From Intoshia linei (Eukaryota > Orthonectida > Rhopaluridae), in NCBI GenBank assembly GCA_001642005.1, contig LWCA01000489.1, forward strand, positions 1 to 25,866: 25,866 bases of DNA, in the 5' to 3' direction. Position 1 is the stretch's first letter. Every line of letters begins with the position of its first letter. Shown here one piece after another: positions 22,201 through 25,866 of the stretch. Below the pieces are notes generated by a model, which made no database searches, was not told the origin of the DNA, and saw nothing but the letters and a program-made list of their open reading frames with translations. The translations under genes and the position numbers were made by a program.

Positions 22201-25200
22201 CGTTGTATTGCCTCACATCAATTCAACTTTGATTCCCAAGAAGGCCAAGGCTACTGGCAGTACCTAAGCAAATTATAGACTATTGTAGATATTGTACATT
22301 AGAAAAATTACATAAATAGGATATTTTTAAAATTATATACGCACCAATAAAGGATTTTTTTAAAATTTACATTGTATTTAAAGTCTTGGCTTTTTTGTCA
22401 ATTTGAGAAAATTTGTTATTTATATTAATGGCTTTTCGACTTATTTAACTCGCCTCTACTCGAAATTCCAATCCCTGGTGATTATATTAAAAAATTGAGG
22501 TACATTGATCAGTTTCTATTAAATTTACGAGTTTATAATGTACATTTATTGATGGTATTAGATTAGTAAAATAATTGTGATGACTTTTTAGAAGGTAATT
22601 AATTTAACTATTTGTTTAATAGTCTGTAAGTAAGGTTATACAAGTGATTAAAGTCTTGTAAATTATACATGTAGTAAAATGTCTTTTCAAGATTTTGTTA
22701 ACAAATTATTAAAATTTGACTCACTTAAACAGTCTATTACTTTAGTCACTTCTACTGGACGTCATAAAAATAAAATTAAATTTTTATATTAGTGGGTTTG
22801 TTTATTAACATAAAATAAAATATTTTAAATAATTCTGAAATTTGGATTTACAAAGTTAATCATTATGATTAGGACGTAAATTAAAATTGATCAAGATTAA
22901 TATTATTAATTTAATAATATTAAAATATTAATTGTTATAATGTGTACACCAGGGATCGACAACCAAAGGCCCACAAAATAATTTTGTTGACCCTTTGAGT
23001 AATAATATAAATTATTTATTTTTAAATGTTTCAATTTTTAATACTTTTCTACCATAATTGGCTGATTTTAATCATTTTGACTCTGAATTTTCACATCGTC
23101 CTGGAAAATATTTTGTTAAATTTACTAGAACCGTTTCTCTACAGTTAAAATATAAATTTATCATGTGTAAATTTTTAAAACGGGACCTGTATAATTTTTG
23201 AAGAAAAAAAATCAACTCACGAGACGCAAAAGGTTTCCGCTCCTAATATACATGTATCGTAATAATGAATAACATTTTGTTTAGTAAGTAATTTTATTAA
23301 TCATTTTTATAATTTATGATTGAATGTATTCACAATTCAATTGTAAATTTTGTATTATGTATTATTATAAATATCATAACACATTTTATGACAATATTAC
23401 ATATCCGTTGCCGAATGAGCCAACCATCAAAATTAATCTATGCTGATTAGCACTATTTTTGAAATTACTTAACCTAACAATTGTATAAAAGTTTACACCG
23501 ATTTGGATTAGATTTGCACAGGCTTTAATAGCATATTTAAATATATTTCAGAGAAAAAATTAAAATTGAATATTAATTAAATTTAATAATTTTAGTATGT
23601 AAAATTTTTTATGTGATTATTTTATTTACATTATTAATTACCAATTAATAATAATGTAAATAATAGTATATAAATGTATGTAAAATAAATATTCCAATTT
23701 TAATAGTATGTAATTATGCTTTTATTTATCTCATACAACATATATCGTGACTTGATTTTTACAATGTACCATACATACGTTAATTAGAATTTCATATATC
23801 CTTTAATCTAAAGAAAATCCTAATTTTTTTTAAAATTGATGTTGATTATTAAAATTGCTGAAATATCGAAATTTCTCAAATTGATTCAATGGGAGATATA
23901 CATGTAAATAGGTTCATGATGATCAGGCCCGTCATATTAACTTAACCCCTTTCCAAGACCCTGCTCAAAATAATTTTAATAAAACCGATCTAACACTATT
24001 CATAAATATATATTTTAGTGAGTAAATACTATTATTATTACAATTATTTTTTTTCTTAAATTTATAATTCTATAATTTTTATAATATATAATTAATAAAT
24101 ATGATACATAAAAATCTATTAAACATAATTCTTAGTGCGTAACATTACATAAAACCATTTATTAAATATTTTTTTTAATATTTAAATATTACAATTAAAA
24201 ATATAATTATAATATTTTAATACAATAGCTTGTAATTAAAATTATTAGATATAATTTATAAATTGATAACATCTAATAAATCGACTATATTGAAATTTAA
24301 ATTGTTAAAAATAGTGTGTAAATTGAATTGTAGAATTGTATAAAATCAACATAGATCAGTATTTCTTAGTCATGGCTCACGACTAACGAGTAAACGAACC
24401 CAATCAGCCTGAATTTACTCAATTAATTTTAAAAAGAAATTTATTTTAGCTTGGTTTTTTGTGAGTAAATTGAATATTAAAATTTAAGTGATTGTATTCA
24501 TAAATTTTTCTTTTTAACGGGTTTAAAATGATTTTCATCTTTAATTTATTAATTAACATTTCGAATTAAACATTACAAAATTACACCAAATACTATACAA
24601 ATCGTTATTTAAAACTAGTTGATTATGTGCCTTGAGTCTAGAGTCTAGACTCATAAATTAAAAAATAACACATACATTTATTTGGTACTTTTTACAATTT
24701 GTATTTAGTGGGTTAATTAATTGTTATTTAAATATAAATTGTAAATTATATGTATCATACCTGTCCAATATCAGGTACCTCGACGAGAAATGCCAGATTT
24801 GCGACTTTACACACGACTTATACCTTTAAAATTCAAATCTACCACACTACAATAAATTGAGACAGATTTTATAAAACCTACATTTTATTTTAAGTTATTT
24901 CAGTTGATGATAAAAATTGTAAAAAAATTAATTTAAAATCTTAAATCAAAATTTCTTTAAATGACATATAAAGTAAATGTGAATTCTTTAAATATATTTT
25001 TAAATAAGGTATAGATTCCTGCATTATATCCATTTTTAAACCATTTAAATTACATGTAGATTTAAATTTTAAACGAAAGTAAACATATGTAATTAATTAA
25101 TATAAACGTTTCTAAAGTCGGTATTTTTTAAAAAAATTTTAAAAAAATTACAAATATATTAATTAAATTTTAATTAAAAATTTTTTATCATTCCTTTATA

Positions 25201-25838
25201 TATAAAGTTAGTAAAATTATTTTAATTTATCAACAGTAATATATTAGTTTCAAATTATTTTACTTACAAATAATTGTAATTATTATTGTAAATATAGACG
25301 GTATATATTCCAACACTATATAAACTAATATAAATAAAAGTAACATTTACTTTTTTCACAAGACCCAATTTACCAAACCTGAAAATCAAAAATAAAACCC
25401 TCAAAAATTTTTAAAAAATTGAGCCATTTTAAAAAAATTATGTCGATCCCTCGAGTACAGTATATTTGGTGCTGTTTCCCATTTAAGAGTTTATAATTGC
25501 TTCATCATATAAATTAAAAAATAAAAGTGTTTACAAATATCTATAAATTAATCGACGATTGTGTTTGTATATGTTATAGTTCATAAATTTTATTTTACAA
25601 ATTTAGTAGGTAAAGATATATTACAATAAATTAATTACAATCGCTAGAACAAATTATTTCTAATTATTGTCAAAGTATTTTAACCACCCAGTTTTTATAT
25701 TTCTTTTATATTTTCTTAACTTGTGATCCAGCGATAGTCATATCATATTTAATATTGTTGAAATATGAATAGTGTGTAAATCAATATATTATATTAATCA
25801 TAAAAATATTTTAATAATTAATAAAAATAAAAAAGATG
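10205..25838 (+). CDS. Putative giant gene with a train of 3-nt microexons (model)
   Basis: The model links two 60-nt exons, one 15-nt exon and 42 candidate 3-nt exons, all on the plus strand. What is seen: AG-NNN-GTAA occurs 38 times after 12.7 kb, against none that I found before it, with 4 further sites using GTAT, GTAG, GTTT or GTTA. Other spacings between AG and GTAA are rare in the same DNA. The larger exons demand phase-1 introns. In that phase the 41 codons formed by joining the triplets have no stop and begin M-V-Y-D. Phase 0 has four stops (TGA, TAA, TGA, TAG as whole exons) and phase 2 has three. The product would be hydrophobic. The gene would continue past the right edge. About 3-4 of the sites may be chance, and exons with atypical sites may be missing. 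The function is unknown. Confidence 0.5.
10850..10880. mobile_element. Solitary hAT-like right end
   Basis: GGGGTACCAAATTT, then AAAAAAGATTCAAAACCCTG, ends at 10880 like a hAT terminus (inverted CAGGGTTTTGAATC). The upstream block ACTTCGCGGAACCC near 10640 is a common subterminal motif of such elements. No left end with matching flank is visible. Confidence 0.4.
10902..11271. mobile_element. hAT MITE with gtttagat TSD
   Basis: The 354-bp element (10910-11263) starts CAGGGATTCCCAAAGTGGGCG and ends TTTGGGAACCCCT. The flanks 10902-10909 and 11264-11271 are both gtttagat. The terminal G of the right end is shared with the TSD, so the edge is ambiguous by one base. GGGCGATATCGCCC sits just inside the left end as a palindrome. 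It lies in the intron between the two 60-nt exons. Confidence 0.88.
11335..11394 (+). CDS. 60-nt phase 1-1 exon, copy 2
   Basis: The acceptor is CGTTTAGTAG (AG at 11333-11334) and the donor GTAAAT starts at 11395. The frame, with two leading bases and one trailing base, reads [19 protein letters not shown]. It is homologous to the exon at 10205-10264 but lies about 1.1 kb away, so an exon (or exon pair) has been duplicated within the gene. The next exon begins after a 38-nt intron. Confidence 0.62.
11433..11447 (+). CDS. 15-nt phase 1-1 microexon
   Basis: ATGTGGATGTTGCTA lies between ATTTCTAATAG and GTAAATT. Joined to the final A of the 60-nt exon it reads Asn-Val-Asp-Val-Ala and leaves one base, keeping phase 1. 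A degraded counterpart follows the first 60-nt exon (10286-10299, one base short, with a 21-nt gap), so the duplicated unit contained both exons. The 38-nt intron is very short. Confidence 0.5.
11640..12440. repeat. hAT-like relic with degenerate ~130-bp units, copy 2
   Basis: The same family as 1244-2600. Here the units starting TTTTGACCGTGAAGACGTCA, TTTTGGCTCTGAA and TTTTTGACCGGTAAGATGT are recognisable. The right end survives as CACACAGTTTGGGAATTGCACTA, matching in reverse the CAGTGGTTCCCAAA type of hAT end. It is non-coding and lies in the interval between the 15-nt exon and the first 3-nt microexon. Confidence 0.6.
12656..12719. repeat. Imperfect hairpin
   Basis: AAAAGTGAA...CGTCAT (12656-12680) and ATGACG...TTCACTTTT (12699-12719) are inverted arms with a short mismatched middle and an 18-nt loop. 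Upstream, CTTGGTAA recurs at three places between 12550 and 12660. It may be the remains of a small foldback element. Confidence 0.45.
12779..12957 (+). CDS. 3-nt microexon candidates 1-3
   Basis: Triplets: TCA 12779-12781, TGG 12864-12866, TAT 12955-12957. Each follows TTAG, ATAG or ACAG and precedes GTAAAA or GTAAAT. The introns are 82 and 88 nt and do not resemble each other beyond their ends. In phase 1, the A of the first and TG of the second form ATG. Confidence 0.55.
13233..13837 (+). CDS. 3-nt microexon candidates 4-10 (densest cluster)
   Basis: Triplets: ATG 13233-13235, ATT 13292-13294, GTG 13379-13381, TTG 13539-13541, CAA 13616-13618, CTT 13707-13709, TTA 13835-13837. Introns are 56, 84, 157, 74, 88 and 125 nt. 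The 56-nt intron equals the one found at 5985-6040. All donors are GTAA; one is GTAAGT. The first six concatenate to ATGATTGTGTTGCAACTT, a diagnostic string for transcript reads. Confidence 0.58.
13895..14074 (+). pseudogene. Coding-like remnant of unknown origin
   Basis: Two open pieces stand out from the A/T background. From about 13899 a frame reads [11 protein letters not shown] and ends at CTTG before GTAATA. At 13964-14074 an ATG opens 36 codons including [20 protein letters not shown] and FKVAAL. I recognise no family. They could be fragments of a transposon or host exons; the splice phases do not fit the phase-1 pattern of the surrounding array. Confidence 0.35.
14238..14328 (+). CDS. 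Candidate 6-nt exon and 3-nt microexon 11
   Basis: TTG at 14326-14328 lies between TGTAG and GTAAATTT and fits the array pattern. TAATAT at 14238-14243, between AATATAG and GTAAATAG, could be a 6-nt exon that keeps phase 1 (ATA-ATA-T). The 6-nt call is weaker because it depends on one site pair only. Between 13837 and 14238 I see only the coding-like remnant. Confidence 0.4.
14441..14816. mobile_element. Two hAT-like ends, not clearly one element
   Basis: CAGTGATTTAAACCG at 14441 resembles the left end of the MITE at 20372. The sequence GCGGCCCGCG, CATTTGACGCGCC, AAGCAAATTGACTTTGACACACCTG ends at 14816 as a right terminus of another hAT type (inverted CAGGTGTGTCAAAG). The two inverted repeats do not match each other, so two truncated insertions are likely. 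Confidence 0.45.
14952..15328. mobile_element. Inverted-repeat element, probable old hAT MITE
   Basis: CAGTGGCG at 14952 leads into TGGACCCAGGAGTCC (14970-14984). The reverse complement of GGAATCCTGGGTCTA (15295-15309) matches it at 13 of 15 bases, and the outer parts also correspond roughly (GTGGCG against ATGCCA). No duplication of flanks is visible. There is no coding capacity. Confidence 0.4.
15447..15462. repeat. Perfect 16-bp palindrome
   Basis: ATGTCACTAGTGACAT is self-complementary. GGCAGAATGCC, a small hairpin, lies just upstream, and a second GTGTCA follows. The arrangement loosely resembles the palindromic DNA at 9867-9890 in inverted orientation, so it may mark an unnamed repeat family. 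Confidence 0.5.
15526..15528 (+). CDS. 3-nt microexon candidate 12
   Basis: TGA lies between a good acceptor (TTAATTATTTGCAG) and GTAAATTT. As a whole codon it would be a stop, so it can be coding only if the introns are not phase 0; in phase 1 it contributes to codons around it without a stop. It sits between two transposon insertions. Confidence 0.45.
   Translation, partial: 
15566..16261. mobile_element. hAT element of 680 bp
   Basis: The element (15574-16253) starts CAGCCAGGTCAAACTTACGG and ends TTGAGTTTGATATGGGTG. GGCCCG blocks lie near both ends. The flanks cactatac (15566-15573) and cattatac (16254-16261) match at 7 of 8 bases. A 76-codon frame without an ATG start at 15925-16155 (with [17 protein letters not shown]) could be a transposase remnant, but I cannot assign it to a transposase domain. 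Confidence 0.8.
16436..16624 (+). CDS. 3-nt microexon candidates 13-14
   Basis: TTA at 16436-16438 (AATAG / GTAAAT) fits well. GTT at 16622-16624 (ACTAG / GTAACG) lacks a T-rich acceptor and may be chance. A near-miss at 16474-16477 has four bases (TTAG-GTGG-GTAATG) and would break the frame. From 16640 to 16850 I see nothing else. Confidence 0.4.
16856..17044 (+). CDS. Hypothetical 62-codon open frame
   Basis: An ATG at 16856 opens a frame whose second half ([20 protein letters not shown], then ALPYC) is richer in G/C than the surroundings and looks coding. A possible donor, GTTACA followed by GTGAGT, lies inside it. It directly follows TTAACCCTTAGCCACC, which resembles a piggyBac-type end, so it might be part of a transposon. 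I do not recognise the protein, and its reading frame on the other strand is also partly open. Confidence 0.3.
   Translation: MLLILHFEFNAQNNYDFQDYNFLMLNLKNDASIPQKSCRGHQYGSHVTVSSALPYCRYEFNI
17083..17720. repeat. Relic with ~130-bp units, copy 3
   Basis: It is the cleanest copy of the family at 1244-2600. Successive units begin CACCGGGAATGCGTAG, TTGACCGTGAAGTCGTCA, TTGGCCCCGAACATA and TTGACCCGTAAGATGTGAG. It ends with AACGATAACACAAACAAATA and a second CAAACAAATATTGC about 60 bp later. The same duplicated tail is in copy 4, so copies 3 and 4 are more closely related to each other than to 1 and 2. Confidence 0.65.
17893..18320 (+). CDS. 3-nt microexon candidates 15-18
   Basis: Triplets: TCG 17893-17895 (donor GTAT), TGT 17968-17970, CTG 18207-18209 (donor GTAG), CAT 18318-18320. 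Acceptors are TTAG or ATAG; the second follows a good T-rich tract. Spacing from exon to exon is 75, 239 and 111 nt. They occupy the DNA between repeat copies 3 and 4. Confidence 0.48.
18440..19262. repeat. Relic with ~130-bp units, copy 4
   Basis: It shares with copy 1 an upstream part (GAATGAATTATATAGATTTT, CACCCATAT) that copy 3 lacks, and with copy 3 the duplicated CAAACAAATATTGC tail. The internal units start AACCGGGAATGCGTAG, TTGACTGTGAAGGCGTCA, TTGGTCCTGAAGATA and TTGACCCATAAAATGTGAG. It is non-coding. Confidence 0.65.
19344..20336 (+). CDS. 3-nt microexon candidates 19-25
   Basis: Triplets: TTA 19344-19346, AAA 19481-19483, CTT 19587-19589, TTG 19980-19982, CCG 20081-20083, ACA 20160-20162, GAT 20334-20336. 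All donors are GTAA. The interval 19589-19980 lacks a site of this type; it contains TAAAAT before GTACAA at 19636, a possible 6-nt exon, and at 19919 a decayed LQND-like stretch (CTACAAAATGAT) resembling the 60-nt exons. This cluster is free of recognised transposons. Confidence 0.55.
20364..20635. mobile_element. hAT MITE
   Basis: The 256-bp element (20372-20627) starts CAGTGATTCAAACTG and ends AAGTTTGAGAATCACTG. The flanks atatacac (20364-20371) and gtatacac (20628-20635) match at 7 of 8. It has no coding capacity. Its left end is related to the isolated end at 14441. Confidence 0.88.
20808..20810 (+). CDS. 3-nt microexon candidate 26 (weak)
   Basis: GCC lies between TTTACAAG and GTAAATATT. 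There is no T-rich acceptor tract directly upstream, so this may be one of the few expected by chance. It sits in the 340-bp gap between two hAT insertions. Confidence 0.3.
21491..21533 (+). repeat. TACTAG hairpin module, copy C (degraded)
   Basis: AATAGCTTG, TGTTATGTACTTCGAAC and AAACAGCATCCTA match copies A and B in order, with several substitutions that weaken the hairpin. Only the first 40 bp or so is preserved. Confidence 0.45.
22148..22267 (+). pseudogene. Histone H2A C-terminal fragment
   Basis: A frame of 39 codons and a stop begins [20 protein letters not shown] and continues [19 protein letters not shown]. It matches the end of histone H2A, from the RNDEELN helix through the TI.QG.VLP.I docking-domain core to the PKK tail. 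The N-terminal three quarters, including the acidic patch and histone fold start, are absent, and no related sequence is found upstream. G/C is clearly higher than in the surroundings. There is no histone 3' stem-loop after the stop. It may come from a canonical or a variant H2A; the few residues do not decide it. Confidence 0.85.
22592..22875 (+). CDS. 3-nt microexon candidates 27-30
   Basis: Triplets: AAG 22592-22594, TCT 22623-22625 (donor GTAAGTAAGG), TGG 22793-22795 (donor GTTT), GAC 22873-22875. Acceptors are TTTTTAG, ATAG, TTAG and TTAG. The gap between the first two is only 28 nt, probably too short to splice, so one of them may not be used. Near-misses with four bases occur at 22563 and 22655. 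Confidence 0.45.
22942..23253. mobile_element. Old hAT MITE
   Basis: The 296-bp element (22950-23245) starts CAGGGATCGACAACCAAAGG and ends GCAAAAGGTTTCCGCTCCTA, a decayed inverted repeat. The flanks gtgtacac and atatacat match at 5 of 8, and the three differences are all transitions. There is no coding capacity. Confidence 0.6.
23285..24317 (+). CDS. 3-nt microexon candidates 31-37
   Basis: Triplets: TAA 23285-23287, TAT 23596-23598, TAT 23707-23709, TGA 24019-24021, TGC 24136-24138, CTT 24229-24231, TGT 24315-24317. All donors are GTAA and all acceptors TTAG or ATAG. The last four are 117, 93 and 86 nt apart. TAA and TGA as entire exons rule out phase-0 reading here. Between 23300 and 23590 and between 23720 and 24000 I see no other feature. 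Confidence 0.55.
24709..25838 (+). CDS. 3-nt microexon candidates 38-42
   Basis: Triplets: TGG 24709-24711 (donor GTTA), TTA 25208-25210, TAG 25607-25609 (donor GTAAAG), TGT 25773-25775, ATG 25836-25838. The last lacks a T-rich acceptor. The array shows no sign of ending at the window edge. GTGAGTAAATT at 24461, preceded by a T-run but no AG, may be a mutated site. The rest of 24320-25866 is plain A/T-rich DNA. Confidence 0.45.
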
Positions 25839-25866
25839 GTAATTTTCATATATCAATATTTTATAT

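Larger units (their letters stand above)
20973..22485. mobile_element. hAT element of 1.5 kb carrying a histone H2A fragment
   Basis: The element (20981-22477) starts CAGGGATTGGAA and ends TTCCAATCCCTG, a perfect 12-bp inverted repeat. The flanks atgataat (20973-20980) and gtgattat (22478-22485) match at 6 of 8. It encodes no transposase that I can see; the two minus-strand frames at 21588-21839 and 21960-22148 look like chance. It contains the H2A fragment and a degraded TACTAG module. Confidence 0.75.

Noticed and set aside
12779-25838. Zero-length recursive splice points (AG directly followed by GT)
   Set aside because: The observed gap is three bases with free variation, not AG/GT juxtaposition; AGGTAA is rare in this stretch.

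Overview
The window is very AT-rich eukaryotic nuclear DNA. It has no operons, tRNA or rRNA genes. It is crowded with decayed DNA transposons, mostly hAT elements with 8-bp target-site duplications (TSDs), plus piggyBac-like and pogo-like ends. Short introns (38 to about 90 nt) and the TE mix suggest an arthropod, perhaps an AT-rich hemipteran. That placement is inference; nothing here fixes the species.

Layout, left to right. (1) 1-5,050 is nearly all transposon debris: a hAT MITE (537-712), a 2.2-kb hAT element (747-2915), a piggyBac MITE (3768-3983) that landed inside a hAT end, and a truncated hAT transposase copy (4022-4562). (2) 5,092-6,646 holds a possible signal-peptide exon and an unrecognised cysteine-containing gene with a good 56-nt phase-1 intron. 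(3) 7,057-7,138 has two small exon candidates. (4) 7,342-9,842 is a complete but dead ZBED-type hAT transposon. (5) 10,205-11,447 has two paralogous 60-nt exons, both phase 1 in and out, and a 15-nt exon. (6) From 12,779 to the right edge the non-transposon DNA carries one recurring plus-strand signature: AG, then exactly three variable bases, then GTAA.

That signature is the main discovery. I count 38 AG-NNN-GTAA sites, plus 4 with GTAT, GTAG, GTTT or GTTA, all in the right half. I found none of the GTAA form in the first 12.7 kb. Base composition predicts about 3-4 by chance per half. AG and GTAA are splice acceptor and donor; the three bases between them vary freely, and spacing is often 60-130 nt, the size of a short intron. 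The simplest reading is a gene that runs through dozens of consecutive 3-nt microexons. Read with phase-1 introns, as the larger exons require, the concatenated bases are free of stops for 41 codons and strongly hydrophobic. The other two phases contain 3-4 stops. None of the sites falls inside the transposons whose two ends I could define.

Transposons appear to have filled the introns of this array. One of them (20,981-22,477) carries the C-terminal part of a histone H2A gene, apparently captured from the host.
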